Notes under the pieces: generated by a model | Told to the model about the DNA's origin: nothing | Database searches by the model: none | The model's input: only the letters and a program-made list of their open reading frames with translations | Shown: positions 37,027-48,488 of the stretch, one piece after another | Position numbering within the stretch: position 1 is the first letter of the stretch | Layout of the letters: every line of letters starts with the position of its first letter | Source of the DNA: Cytidiella melzeri | Lineage: Eukaryota; Basidiomycota; Agaricomycetes; Polyporales; Irpicaceae | Direction: 5' to 3' | Assembly: GCA_022592445.1 (NCBI GenBank) | Contig: JABYQR010000298.1 | Span: 1 to 56,575 of the forward strand | DNA: 56,575 bases | Position numbers and translations under genes: made by a program

Positions 37027-39033
37027 ATGTTCGTCAACGAAGTATACAACTTCCACCACGACAACGAGGTTTCTCTCGACTACTATGACTCTCCACCATC
37101 ACCGCCTCGGACCCTCCAGGATCAGATGCAAGTTGCCTACGCGCTTGACAATATGCACCTCGCCAAGGTTTTGTTGCTCAAGCTGAAAGGCATCGAAGTC
37201 ACCGACGACCAGGACCCTCGGATAGCGCAAGTCAAGGATGAAGACTTTTCCGAAACCTTTGTCCCTCGAGGCGGGCTGCGAATGACAAAGGAAGCTGAGC
37301 AACTGTGTATGGAAGGTCAAAGACGTGAGCGGGAGCGTTGGAGAAGGATTGCGAGAGACGAGAGGCTGAAAATATGTGAGAGGATATGGGACAACGGTGC
37401 TAGGAGCTATCAGGAGGCGAAGGCAAGGGCGGCGAGGAAGAAGGAGGCTGAGACAAGGGTCCGACGGTTAGCCGACCTCGAGGCACGGCAGCGTGATCGG
37501 GAGCGTGTGCTGGGTCGTGAGACCACACAGGATAGCCCCAAACACAGGCGCACGATGCGCACGACCTGTGGAGTGCCACGTCCCATTCTTTCCTACGACA
37601 CTCTCCCTGCCTCCTACTCGCGACAATTGTCGACTTCTCGTTCACCGCCAGAAAGAGGAGGGAGCTTGCTGGACTACGAGTACACCATGATGTGTCCCAC
37701 CTCCTCTGCCCGTGTCTCCAACAAGCCGCGATCTCAACCTGCATCACCCAACTCTGCGTACCGAGAACTTGCAGCGTTGTCGTCAACGAACGTACCCTTC
37801 TCTGATGTAGTTCTAAGCATGCAAGGCGCCTTGTTTCGAGATGACGAGATTACTCCGTGCAAACGGGGTAAGACTCTTGTCGAGATTAGGTTGCTGGAGA
37901 CGCTCCTCGAGTCACCCCGCGGGGAAGTGCGAAGCCTCGAGCGCGACAAGCTTACCAAGGGCAAAGCTAGGGCCGGAGTGGGAGAAGATTGTATAGCTTG
38001 CACTCACGAGTACAATTCTCACCGTGAACTCTCCTCGTCGGCGTCGTCTACTACCACCATCACCCGTTCAATCTCTTGGTTCTCCTTCAGCTCGCGAAGC
38101 AACACCTCGACGGCAGCAACAACACCCTCGACGTCCCCAATGTCTGTCAAGGTCTTCCAGCCACTCTCTCCCGCGGGCAAAGACGCGTCCAGCTCGCCGG
38201 TCAAGCACTCGTGCCGCCGCCCCCGTATCAAACGTTTGTCGTCGGCGCCGCTTAGCTCCACCGACAACCCCCTTACTTCCACTAACATTCCTCCTGTAAC
38301 AGCCGTGTCGATGAAGAATGCACACAGCCCTGGTCGTGGACGCTCTCTGGGCAAGATAACTGATCTGGCTCGCGACCGCTCCTCCAGCACGGACTCGGCC
38401 ATGCTCGCCACCGGCACTACTATCGTCGCACGGATGAGCCGTTCTGTGACCACCTTTTTCGACATGGCAGCTCAGTTACAACGGGCTTACGTAAAGGCGA
38501 CGATGTATACGGCCAGCCCAGACATGTATTTCTCCTCAAACTATCCTGGCTCTAGATCGCGGTCTCGCTCAAGCTCGCGCAGTTGCAGCCTGAATCGAAC
38601 CGTCTCTGGCAGTGGTAGACGTCGTGAGCGAGGCTCTCTCCGCCCACAGGGCTACCGAGCATCCTGCGATGACGTCCTCACTTTCACTGCAGCGGACCAG
38701 GGTTCGGCATCGCCAAGTCCTGAACGCCCGCTCATTCCGCTATCTAGCACACGTCCCACTTCGTCGTCAGTGACAAATGTACCCCGAGTATTCCCACCCC
38801 CTTTGTCCGTTCCTCGATCTCCCTTCCGTCCTGCACAGCCACCGGCATGCCTCACATCGCGGTTACGACCTATCGCCAATCCTCTTCTCTTGAGGCTCTG
38901 CGCGCTGCACAACGTGTACGGCGGGGTAGAGAAGGAGGTTTTGGAAGTGCGAGAAAAGGTCGTCGGCGTCGCCTGGGAAGGCATCGGTCGTAGTGGGCTG
39001 ATATGGGAAGTGAAGCCCGCCCACTACTCTTAA
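37027..39033 (+). CDS. hypothetical protein, Ser/Arg-rich, 668 residues, single exon
   Basis: Uninterrupted frame, MFVNEVYNFHHDNEVS to a TAA at 39033. Residues ~35-160 are predicted mostly helical: an opening LQDQMQVAYALDNMHLAKVL segment, then a strongly charged run with RRERERWRRIARDERLKI that may form a coiled coil. The remainder is low complexity: Ser, Thr, Pro and Arg, with repeated SRSRSRSSSRS-like patches, and no enzyme motif. The final ~40 residues (LLLRLCALHNVYGGVEKEVL) are ordered again and could bind a partner. I recognise no named family. The lack of introns is unusual for this window. Confidence 0.8.
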   Translation: MFVNEVYNFHHDNEVSLDYYDSPPSPPRTLQDQMQVAYALDNMHLAKVLLLKLKGIEVTDDQDPRIAQVKDEDFSETFVPRGGLRMTKEAEQLCMEGQRRERERWRRIARDERLKICERIWDNGARSYQEAKARAARKKEAETRVRRLADLEARQRDRERVLGRETTQDSPKHRRTMRTTCGVPRPILSYDTLPASYSRQLSTSRSPPERGGSLLDYEYTMMCPTSSARVSNKPRSQPASPNSAYRELAALSSTNVPFSDVVLSMQGALFRDDEITPCKRGKTLVEIRLLETLLESPRGEVRSLERDKLTKGKARAGVGEDCIACTHEYNSHRELSSSASSTTTITRSISWFSFSSRSNTSTAATTPSTSPMSVKVFQPLSPAGKDASSSPVKHSCRRPRIKRLSSAPLSSTDNPLTSTNIPPVTAVSMKNAHSPGRGRSLGKITDLARDRSSSTDSAMLATGTTIVARMSRSVTTFFDMAAQLQRAYVKATMYTASPDMYFSSNYPGSRSRSRSSSRSCSLNRTVSGSGRRRERGSLRPQGYRASCDDVLTFTAADQGSASPSPERPLIPLSSTRPTSSSVTNVPRVFPPPLSVPRSPFRPAQPPACLTSRLRPIANPLLLRLCALHNVYGGVEKEVLEVREKVVGVAWEGIGRSGLIWEVKPAHYS

Positions 39034-39716
39034 AGATTCTTGTTCCACTTTCCGTAAATTATCACTGCGTCACCTTCAGTCTCCCACCCCATCGTCTCTC
39101 ATCACCACACAAGGCTTCAGCTTGTTTATGTGCGCACTTGCATATGTCGTGGACATAGAGTACACTTTTGCTGCTTTCAATTCTGTATCGCTTCCCATGA
39201 TTCCCGATGCTCCTTACCATGTTATATACCTTAATTATCCCTCGCACTGTCGCCATTGTTCTTGTTGGCTCCCTTTTTCATAGCTCCATCCACCCTCCCC
39301 GTAGTGTCTTCTAAACGATTTTCCTTCTAGTCGCACGCACCGGTCTGCACTTATTCTTCACCCATATACCACCCGATTTCGTAGCTTTCTCTCTCTCTTT
39401 TGTTGTTGGGGTGATTAGTTGTTACTAGTATGTGTTTGGAGGTATATTATGTATTGGTGGTAGTTCAATTCGTGTTCTCCTGTTCTATAGTAGGGTATTG
39501 CTTAATGATTGACATGTCGTCTGTGTTTTTTGTACTCATGAGTTGACGATGTCCAGGCTTGTAATATCCTTTCGATGATCGCATGGTCTGAGCTCGCTGC
39601 AACTACTGGAAGGTCACGGCTTCCACGCCATCGTCACAAATATACGCAGTACTATATGTATTGCTAATCCTCATGTCACAGCTCATCTCCGTCGTTTGAA
39701 CACGCACATCAAGATT
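39034..39716. other. intergenic between convergent genes
   Basis: No gene seen; it holds the 3' ends of the 668-residue gene and of the dehydrogenase-like gene. Confidence 0.4.
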
Positions 39717-41296
39717 TCAACCTCCTTCCGAAGATACCACAAACAACTCTCCGCTAGAGTCACTCGTCACGAACATCTTCCCCTCCTGAGAGAAGACGAG
39801 CCCGACGGGGCGGATGCACGTCCCAGGGCAGGTCTCGAGGTTCGAGGCTTGGACGAGGAAGCTGTACCCCGCTTTGGAAAAGCGATCGGCGGCGGGGTGA
39901 GAGTTTGTGAATGGGATGCTTGGAACAGAAAGAAAGAAAGAAAATCACATTTCGGGATCAATAGAACTTTGTGACTTAGAGCGAGAAAGGAAAGGGAAGG
40001 GGAGCGTACGTACCGAACTAGACCGTATCCTGTGGGAGGCGTCCTGTCAAAGCTGCCGTGGAAGGTGACGAACGCGTCGCCGGCCCACGCGAGGGGTAGC
40101 GACGACCGTGACGGTGTTCGTCGAATCCGTTGTGAGGCATAGTTTGGGGTGTAGAACTTGAGATCTAGAGGGACGGAATGCGCCTTGGATGTCATCTAGT
40201 TAGTGCGTTGATTTCACGGGAACTTGGAGCTATCATGGTCACCTGGAAGCTCAGACTCGGAGGTACATTGTTCTTGGCGGATCGACACCACGAATCGTTC
40301 CTCTCCGGTTCAAGACGAAGGCTGAACTGGTCACCTGTTCGTTTGTGAATGAACTCTGGATCACCGGTGGGGTCCGCCAAGGGGTTCCATAGCGTCGTGC
40401 AGTCGGGAAAACCATAAAATCTGTTCCTTGAGAAATTGTTAGAGAACGGGTTCGGGACATGGTTGAGCTCGTCGGCGGGGTTGTCGTTTACAAAGGTCGC
40501 GGTGAGGCCAGTAACGTTGTCAATGCTCGCGCCGTTATCCACGACGTATAGGTCAGTGTGAGATTGAGCGGGTGGAAACGCGAACCCTGCGGGGTTCCGG
40601 ATACCAGATGCGACGAGGGTCCCGGAGAAGAAGTCTTGGATGAGTGGAGTACTGGGAGAGGAGGTAGCAAGCTGGAAAGACCGGATCTGTGATCGACCCG
40701 ACGCTGGATCTCGAGCTGTTGGGTCGATGTTTTCCGCTAAAGCGGAGGAGACGAGGATGTTCGTTGCTGTCCCAGCCGGATACAGCAGCAAGGGGCGTGT
40801 GGTCAATTCTGTGTAGCAGAGAGGGCACTAAGTCTTGAAGACAACTTGCAACAAAAGAGAGAAACACACCTCCATCTGGCGGTATGCCGTTTATCATGGT
40901 GACGGGTTCTTCAGAGGCAGTTCGCTCTTCAGCGTTATAGGTATATTTCAACACCTCTCCCGACGTGCTCACGTACAACGAACTCTCGTGGACCTGTATT
41001 CCTTGAGTCAGGTTAGGGTTTTGCACAACGACGGTCCGAAGCCACCCTTGACAAGTAGAATCATGTTCACTGAAAGCTGTCACACCCAGGCCACGCTCGA
41101 TCACCAGGATATTCTCCAAGGAATCGATGGCGATACCCCGAGGCGTCGTTAGGTTGGCAGAAATCACCACAGCGCTGAGACCCTGCGCGACGGTGACAGG
41201 TGACCGGAAGTTCAGCGAGCCGTGAGGCGTGCATTGTGCGTTCGCACAGCGCGAGTAGCAGAGTAGCACTGGAAGGAAGAGCGCACGGGTGAGCAT
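39717..41296 (-). CDS. secreted PQQ-type sugar dehydrogenase (AA12/sorbosone dehydrogenase-like)
   Basis: Four exons: 41296-40870, 40808-40243, 40183-40014, 39918-39717; 454 residues. Signal peptide MLTRALFLPVLLCYSRCANA, then a six-bladed beta-propeller-like sequence: TPRGIAIDSLENILVIERGL, a second blade with SGTLVASGIRNPAGFAFPPA, NRFYGFPDCTTLWNP, PLAWAGDAFVTFHGSFDRTP and CIRPVGLVFSQEGKMFVTSD. This matches fungal L-sorbosone/pyranose dehydrogenases that hold pyrroloquinoline quinone (CAZy AA12). It ends right after the propeller, so the cytochrome (AA8) and cellulose-binding domains of Coprinopsis PDH are absent. The frame is open 54 codons upstream of the chosen Met; the signal peptide decides the start. 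Confidence 0.87.
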
Positions 41297-41504
41297 ACCT
41301 GAGAAAACGATTTTGTCGCCGAAACCCCTTGTGCGACATGATGGCTTCTTATACACTCTGAGTGCGCGATGTTTGGACAGCGGAACCTGAAACGGACGAC
41401 AGTGTGAGAGAATGCGGCTCGTGCCACTGCCGTGGAAAGTAGTGAGGCCTGTCAACAAAAGTCATGTATATTATGCAAGTGCTCACCTAGCTTGGTGGTT
41501 TGAC

Positions 41505-42368
41505 TTAGTCAGGGACACGATACGAACGTCCCTGAGGAACGCGTGCTCCAGCATTAGTGACATGCTCGTATGTGCCTTTAACTTTCATTAAGATAGGGCC
41601 GTTCTTTTTAACAAAATAAGAACAACAGCTCTGATGGCACCGGCTGATCAGCAACTGCAGACCGTTGTATTGAGCAACAAGGACGTACCACGCAGCGACA
41701 GCGCTATTTTCCGATCCAAAGTCAAGAGATGGCGTTTCCGCGAAGATCACCTTCGTAATGACTGGGTCATTCCTTACAATAGAGGTACTATCAATAGCTT
41801 GGGACAAGTATCGCTCCTCCACATTATCTTGTGATGATGGTACGCTTAGCGAGCCAACGTTCTTTTCAACCTGCTAGAGCGATAAGATTAATGCTTTCAG
41901 TTGTCAGCAAAGATGTGATCTAGAGCGGAGATACCTCAAGTCTAAACGCACCAAGAATGGAACGGGGTCGTCTCGTTATGCAAGCATTCATACAAGGTCG
42001 CATTGTGCTTCTTGTTGATAGCAGTGACAACCTAGGAGAGTCTGCGGAGAAACTGATATAAAACCATTCATGAGCAGACCAACATCACGATGAACGAGAG
42101 CAAAATATACATACCTTGAAAGGTACCCGATCCTTCGTTTTTCAACTGCAACATCCTATACCATTTAGCACAGCCAGAATGTCAGCAAGTAAATCGGCTG
42201 GGATGAGTAATCGAATAAACATATACCAACATAGCGTCCCATTCTGTTTGCGATGACTGACACGTTGTCCAGCTCAACATGTTCGGGAATATACCAATGA
42301 CGGGAGCGGACGGGTTGACGCTTCGTTCGGCAAAGTTTTGAGAGATAAAGCTCGGGCGAGCTTGGGCG
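41505..42368 (-). CDS. tentative gene, 5' end unresolved, unknown family
   Basis: Four exons keep one phase: 42368-42227, 42155-42115, 42031-41935, 41870-41505, giving at least 215 residues and a stop at 41507-41505. The first exon follows a classic pyrimidine-rich acceptor ending at 42369, so a further 5' exon must exist that I could not place. The text includes SAPVIGIFPNMLSWTTCQSS, SSQDNVEERYLSQAIDSTSI and FGSENSAVAAWYVLVAQYNG. No family recognised. Alternative acceptors in the second and third exons would give a slightly different middle. Confidence 0.4.
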
Positions 42369-42380
42369 CTGAGGGGGAGA

Positions 42381-43022
42381 TAGTAAGTAGTAGGATACTC
42401 AGTAGCTTGTTATGTTAGAAACTGAGATATGCTGTGGCTTTGACTCAAGACAAAGTACAACATAACATGTGAGCGTACTTATTGTTATTTGAGAAATGTT
42501 TACGGTGAAAGTGAGCAATAATCATCTCCCAAAGGCGGTGATAACACAATCTGCGCTATATCAACTCAAAAGCTACAGCACTCGTGTCTCCGAGGAGAAG
42601 CAAATTTTAGTGAATCAGGGCAAACCGCGGAGTGACGCACAATTGTGCCGCATTTCCGTAAGGTATCCGCGGGACGAATAAAGCTAGATTTCCCTTCCAA
42701 GGCTCTGGCTAACTTGGTGTACTTTTCGGTCGATCCTGCCACGGCCGACGACACTCCCTAATCGTGGTCCTGCGGACTTGATCATCTGCTGTAGATGACG
42801 CATCCCGACGCAAGAATAAGACTGGATGAGCGCGCCTCGAGGGGCAATCTGTATTTCAATAGAAGGGTATCTAGGTGAGGAATGAATGTTGTGTAGGAGC
42901 GAACGTCTCAGCCGCTAGCCGGGTAATGGCAGCGTCATGGTCGTGTGATGAAATTAAGACAGCTGAGAATCAGCCTTTTCGACCGCGGCAAGTGATGCTA
43001 CAACGGACGTTATGTCAAAGAC
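42381..43022. other. intergenic
   Basis: No complete gene. It probably contains the missing first exon of the minus-strand gene at 41505-42368. Confidence 0.35.
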
Positions 43023-44473
43023 CTACGCCTCGGTCTTCTTTCGGCCGTAAGCTCTGATGAGGTGAATGTATCCAGCTACGCGGTTTTCGGCCAGCTCCGT
43101 TGCTGCAGCCGCTTCCAAAGGGTCCAGGAAATACTGTGGTATACCGCCGCCGAGGAAGAGCGGTCTCGCTGACTGCATGAAAGACTTTGGTGGATCAGTA
43201 TCATTTGAATCATGCAAAAAGGGTGCTGTGCATACCAGAATATCGTCACGCATCGAAGCACCATGTCGATTCATCCACTGAGACTCTGCGTCCTTCCCGG
43301 GATGCCATGGTGACACTTGAATCCACCAATCCTGCCGTACCGTTTCCTCGAACGCTGGATGGTCACTAATCCAGCGATGTAGATGTGTAGCCGCGTCCGG
43401 CTCGCCGCCGCGTTGCTGCACCGCATGGCGAGCGAGGTCCATCCACTTCGCTATTGCGGGTGCGTCAGCGTTGATTGGCATTGGCCTGTGGTCTCTGCCA
43501 TGAATGCGAAAATCGAATTCGGTGAGATCGACGAGACCCCTGGGCCTGAGCGTCAGCGCGATGTGATCGACCAGACCACAGTAATCACGGATCTAGATAT
43601 ACAATATGAAAGATCGGGAAGGGTGAGTGATAACGCCGATCTGAGAGCGGAGAAGACCTTACCCCAGAGGAAATCAGACGAGCGTGGACAACATTGAACT
43701 CGCCGTAGAAATGCTGCAGACCCAGGTTGACGTCGTCGACCTCGCTCCTGAATCGCACTGCCGTTCAGTCAAACAAAAGATTTACGTGAGATGGAATTCG
43801 TTACCTGCAGTTCGGTGGCATGTTTCTGTGAGGATGTCAGGAACGGTTCGTACAAGTGTTCCACACACACACGCACAGAACTTGCATGGGGACCAGATCA
43901 ACTGCCACCGTACTGACGTGTGGGAATTCTCGCGCAAGATCCAGTATCCTGTAATCAAAATCATGTCAACACTGTGGCCTGCGAGAAATAAAGGCAGTGA
44001 TCACCAGCTGCCGCTGCCGCATCCCAAGTCGACACAGGACTTGTGCTCTCCCGGTGTATCCGCCAATACCTCGTGTAATGGCGGGACATATTTGCCCATG
44101 ACCTCCGTCAACATTACATGCTGCTTGTCTGCAACAATTTCAATTGGGTTACAGCAAGATCCAATGACACTAGTCACTCACCCAGCCTGTCCAGCTCCTC
44201 CTCGTCTGCAGGTAATCTGTACACCTCTGAATAGTTGTTGAGGCCTCGACCAAACTCGTGGCGGTATGCGGCTGCTCGAATTGAACTTGTCATAGACATG
44301 ACAGACCGCGAGGGTGAGGTGGAACGGACTGAGTGCATGTCCAAGTCTGTGTCTGTTGCCGCCGCTGTTTTGCGAGCAGAGAAGTGAGAGAAGGAGCCAG
44401 AGAAAATAGAGGAGCGGTCGCTGTCGTCGAGCTCGTCGTCGGACATGGTGTCATGATGGTATGAGGAAGACAT
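43023..44473 (-). CDS. SAM-dependent methyltransferase, LaeA-like type
   Basis: Seven exons: 44473-44182, 44128-44005, 43948-43877, 43825-43805 (21 nt), 43747-43663, 43592-43236, 43184-43023; 370 residues. A disordered Ser/Asp-rich N-terminus is followed by a class I Rossmann methyltransferase: motif I VDLGCGSGSW, motif II VSTVAVDLVPMQ, NMPPNCRSEVDDVNLGL and VVHARLI (motif III-IV), then LRPRGLVDLTEFDF. It ends with helices including FMQSARPLFLGGGIPQYFLD. Mushroom genomes carry many such genes; substrates are mostly unknown, and LaeA-type regulation of secondary metabolism is only one option. An in-frame upstream ATG at 44716 would extend the disordered part. Confidence 0.88.
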
Positions 44474-44840
44474 TGGGTGCTGGTACAAGACCTGGGTGCT
44501 GCAGGACGCTTGCATATGTGCGGGTTCGGGGCGTTGTTGGTGGTCAAAGAGTAGATTTCCATTATATATCAAGCAGCTGCAACGAACCGGCGGAGCAAAG
44601 CGACCCTTACCCGATTTGGCGCCATTGCCTCCCATTTCGGGACCGGTGCTCGGCGGAGACAGTTTTGTCATCAAACACGTGTCACGTGCACAACTTAAAG
44701 GACTTGGTGTCGCCATCCTCGACTACGACCACGACCACGACCACCGTCTACCGTACGTGTAGAAATATTTGCTGTGTCCGCATACTGACTCTTCAGCCCT
44801 ACAGATTACTCTCTGAGCGGCGGAGAACGTCTTTTCAAAT

Positions 44841-45631
44841 ATGTCGCACGGGAGGTCGGAAGTGGCTCATCAGCCGGGAGAGGCCTCAAGGCAGCACTCG
44901 AGGTGTCTTTGCAAAAGCCAGCGAGACACGCACGATAAAGTGCCTCCGCCGATTTCTCATCCAGCCGCTCCCCAGCCTCCCCTCCAACGCAGCAGACATT
45001 CCTCGGGTTCACGCACTGCCAGTTCTGGAGCTGTACCACGAATCAAATACGTGTAGTGGTAGTGAACATGTCTTCAACGAGGCCTTTTACCGTCTTTCAC
45101 CGATTCGCTGCCTCTCAACCCGTGGAATCAGGTAAAGCATCCCCCCTTCTCCTCTTACAGCGTCTAGCTTTGAACACCTCTGCATAACCCAAACTATACA
45201 GCGACCTACGTCACCAGCTGGTCATAGCGATCATTGTGGATGGTGAGTACTTGAGTCTTTACCTCGTATGATACAGGTTGAATCAAAAGCAATTGAGCGT
45301 GCACCTATGTTCTGGTGTCTACTAATCCACCAGTGTAGCGTCTCATCTTATCTTCTCCGCCTTTGCTCGCAGTCAAGTTTGGATGTATACACTGCCCGCA
45401 TCCGCTGGCATACCGTTGCTCTGTGTCTACATGCCAAGCAAACGCCCGGGAACATCAGCAAATTCCGACTCTGCTATAGGACCCGACTCAGCGTGCCGGT
45501 CATGCGTAAAGCTAGGTGGCAAAGACACGAGATTGAATGAACATCGGACGTTCACGATTCGGTACGTTTATTACCACCCATCAATCTTTTCTTCATTTGA
45601 CCAAACGCCCAGCCGCAAATGTTCTCTATAG
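44841..45631 (+). CDS. tentative spliced gene, unknown; further coding-like sequence to ~46010
   Basis: A phase-consistent model: 44841-45050, 45202-45242, 45373-45561, 45613-45631, 152 residues. It starts MSHGRSEVAHQPGEASRQHS, is Pro/Ser rich, then contains LPASAGIPLLCVYMPSKRPG and ACRSCVKLGGKDTRLNEHRT. Downstream, 45630-46010 has more coding-like text, such as RTTVWIAALEIEPHLRAVEI and SPNFPGAHIAAKTLNFLGAT, in different frames, so the real gene may be longer with other exon choices. No family recognised. Confidence 0.35.
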
Positions 45632-46029
45632 CACAGCACCGTGCATTACCACGCCTCTGGCCCGGCTTTTCCACTTCAGGCTCAAGATTTGCAGACACTC
45701 AAGGTGCGGAGCCATTCAGATGCAGTCTTGTTGTACTTATGAGACGAGCGTACGACAGTCTGGATCGCTGCGCTAGAAATAGAGCCGCACTTACGAGCCG
45801 TGGAAATCGATTACGATACGGTCAGTTAGCCTTCATGAATTCATCGGACGAGGACCATGTCCGGCATCAGCAAACACTCTTCTCTCTCAAGCTCTACAAA
45901 GCCCGAACTTCCCAGGAGCCCACATCGCAGCAAAGACCCTTAACTTTCTCGGAGCTACGGCGGAGCACATTGGTTCTTTCGCATGTCCTCTTACATCAGG
46001 TATATACATGCATTCATGAGTTGCGGAGT

Positions 46030-46993
46030 TGAAGCATAGGTATCATTGAGTACCTCCGCGTGCCAAGGCCTTGTCGTGATGCATCTACCTCGCTGTTGAC
46101 AGCTCAGGAAATCTCGTTCGGTGACACACGGCGCTGTGCTCTTGTATCCGACACATACGGATGCCTGTCATGTGTGCTATTTACATTCACAGATTGTACA
46201 CACAAGGTATTACCTAAGGATTTGACTTGGAATTTCTGTTCTCGGCTGAGCAGTTCCGCACGCATCTTGCTTTCATTCATTCTTTCCTCTGTGGCAAATT
46301 TAGGATAAGCAGCTACTGTAAAGCTGTGTGACCTTGACATACTAATGGGTTCTGGCAGTTCCATAAGCACGTCTTTCGGCATATAACAGATAAGCCACTT
46401 CTCAGGTATGGGAGCTACAACGCATTGTTACAATCAGCTGCCACCCACTACAGTCAGCGCTTCGGAAGCTTGAAGCGCTGACGTTTGTACAGACTTGTCA
46501 AGTCTGCCGGTCAAACGAAAGCTGCTTTAGACATTCGTTTGATGTGACTATGCTCAACAAGCTAAAATCCTTTGAAAATTCGCCGCCGTGATGAAGCTAG
46601 CAAAGGGCGGGCGTAGCGGCATACTGCTACTATAATAAGCTGTGACTCAGCCGACGATGAGACATATTGGTTACGATGATTGTCTTCCCACTGGGCATGG
46701 CGCAGTCCTCGATGTTCGTAGGTCTCCATATCGGAGTCTCCAGTTTGTCCGCCGTCGGACTGGAGTGGCTCTGGACCTATTGGGAACAAAGACATGATCG
46801 ATCCAACTTCAAAGTAGGACAATATATGAGTATATGAGTGTTGAGATAATGCGCCGCATTCTGAGAAGACGTCGAGTCGCCCAGATGTAAATAATTGAAT
46901 AGGCGCATTATCCGACTATGCGATGCCAGTGACACGCTGGTGTACACTATATAGTTGATTGAAGGCCCCGTTTGCCCAGTGATGATTGTCCGC
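46030..46993. other. intergenic, 3' of IST1
   Basis: No gene supported. A minus-strand open stretch at 46562-46822 begins with ATG but has no domain or splice continuation. Confidence 0.35.
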
Positions 46994-48221
46994 CTACCGC
47001 TTCTTGAGCTGGGCGAAGCGTTTCGTTAAGGCATCAAAGTCATCTTCTGGCACAGCAGGTTTGGAAGGCTCCTTCGAGCTGGATTCGTTCGCGTCCACCG
47101 TCGGCGGAACTTCAGGTAGCTTTGGCGTCCTCGCGCCTGCCTTCCTAGCTTCCTCCGATATGACGGACGCGTTTGGAATCGGTGCATCCAGAGCTGTGCT
47201 TGTGTCGGGTTCCTGCAGGTGTAATTGTCGACATATGACGTCTTGAATACCTCTTAAAAAAGAACATACCTTGGCTCCTCCATCTCCAACACCATGGTCC
47301 AGATCTTCTGTCGTAGCGTCCGGTGGAGACCAAGGAATGCCATAGCCCTTCGCGATTTCTCCGAGATAGGCGTCCACAAGCTGAGCAGACGGAGTGAGTG
47401 TCGAGAGCTTCCTTGTAACCTATTTTTGCTGACGATAAGCAGGACTTTGTAGGATCAATTTCGTAAAAGTCTTACGCGCTCGCTAACGCAGCCGTCCTTG
47501 TTCTCCATCACCCCAACGGAGAACTCACGCCCATACTTGTGCATCAAGATGTCACGCAGTACGTGAAGTTCTGTGCGCAGTATGGTCAGCTGCGAGCTGC
47601 GGTCGTCCAAATATAGCACGCTCACCTTTCAGTTCTGTGCGAGGAGCAGCGTAGATGATGCTGCACACGCCTTCGCTGACCCCTGGGTCAGGCTCTCTCG
47701 CGCTGGATGTAACATCTTGAGCGCCGCAGGAGGAACAGCGCAACCGTGCAACTCGTACCTCTGATCAAGAAGACCGAACCGCGCCAATAAAAGCTCACAA
47801 TAGAGTTCTAGCAACTCGAGGAGCTCCACGTAGACGTCCTCGTTAATAACTTGATCCAGCAATCGCAGAGTCAGCCACTGTCTTCGACACCACGCAGATG
47901 ACACAGTGTTCTCACTGTTCTCTACCTTGATTCTTGCGGTTTCTAGCTTGCCCTTCTCAAGCAGTAAGGCAATGTCGCGTCTGGAAGCCTTGGCTTGCGC
48001 TGCCTTCTTCTCTTGGAGAGTGCGCAGGCGTTGAACACCAAGCCTGCAGCGAGATTTATTCAGCATACGGTGACGTTCCATGCTTGGATGTGTGTAGATG
48101 TCCACCTACCTCAGCTGCACCTATGTTTGAAGACGTCAATCCATGAAATGAGTTGCTAATTGTGGCACTGTAGGAGCTGCGCTCCGCGTACCTTTGCTTT
48201 TGCAGCGTTCCACGGCACCAT
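46994..48221 (-). CDS. IST1-like regulator of Vps4 (ESCRT-III)
   Basis: Eight exons: 48221-48192, 48120-48110 (11 nt), 48043-47916, 47849-47759, 47696-47626, 47570-47476, 47419-47270, 47212-46994; 264 residues. MVPWNAAKAKVQLRLGVQRL, then EKKAAQAKASRRDIALLLEK, ARIKVENIINEDVYVELLEL, then ELKELHVLRDILMHKYGREF: the N-terminal IST1 domain (DUF292), a helical ESCRT-III fold that binds Did2 and Vps4. The linker is Pro/Ser/Glu rich. The end, DDFDALTKRFAQLKKR, resembles the MIT-interacting motif that contacts Vps4. It acts at endosomes in MVB sorting. Confidence 0.94.
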
Positions 48222-48398
48222 TGTAACTACTACCTGCGCAAGGTTGGTCGAGGGTTGCGTTGCTTCTCACTCTGTACGACTGTAGCGAGTCAAGTTTCCC
48301 CAAGAGTCAGATCCCAGTCCCGCCGGCGAGTCGGAGCGATCACGATGAATTCGGCACCCAAATACGGCATTGTAAGGAAACAGCGCCCTAGGTCCCGC

Positions 48399-48412
48399 AA
48401 CTTGGCGCAGTA
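48399..48412 (+). repeat. target-site duplication, left copy
   Basis: AACTTGGCGCAGTA, identical to 50341-50354 across a 1.9-kb insertion. The first AA may overlap the element's A-tail. Confidence 0.85.
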
Positions 48413-48414
48413 TA

Positions 48415-48446
48415 AGGACACAGTAACCTAACGGTTACTGTGTCCT
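48415..48446 (+). repeat. 14-bp perfect hairpin at the element's 5' end
   Basis: AGGACACAGTAACC pairs perfectly with GGTTACTGTGTCCT around a four-base loop (TAAC). Confidence 0.9.
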
Positions 48447-48477
48447 GGTGGGGGTAGCATTCCACCTGTGGGTCAAG

Positions 48478-48488
48478 GGTTCGATACC
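48478..48488 (+). promoter_or_regulatory. RNA polymerase III B-box-like sequence
   Basis: GGTTCGATACC fits the GGTTCGANNCC consensus of tRNA genes and tRNA-derived SINEs. No clear A box or cloverleaf was found, so it is suggestive only. Confidence 0.35.

Noticed and set aside
39767..40195. 142-residue minus-strand frame spanning the last intron of the sugar dehydrogenase
   Set aside because: It reads through the intron and leaves the conserved propeller frame; splicing at 40013-39919 restores the family sequence.
48478..48488. tRNA gene
   Set aside because: Only a B-box match; no acceptor stem, anticodon arm or A box of a tRNA cloverleaf could be drawn around it.
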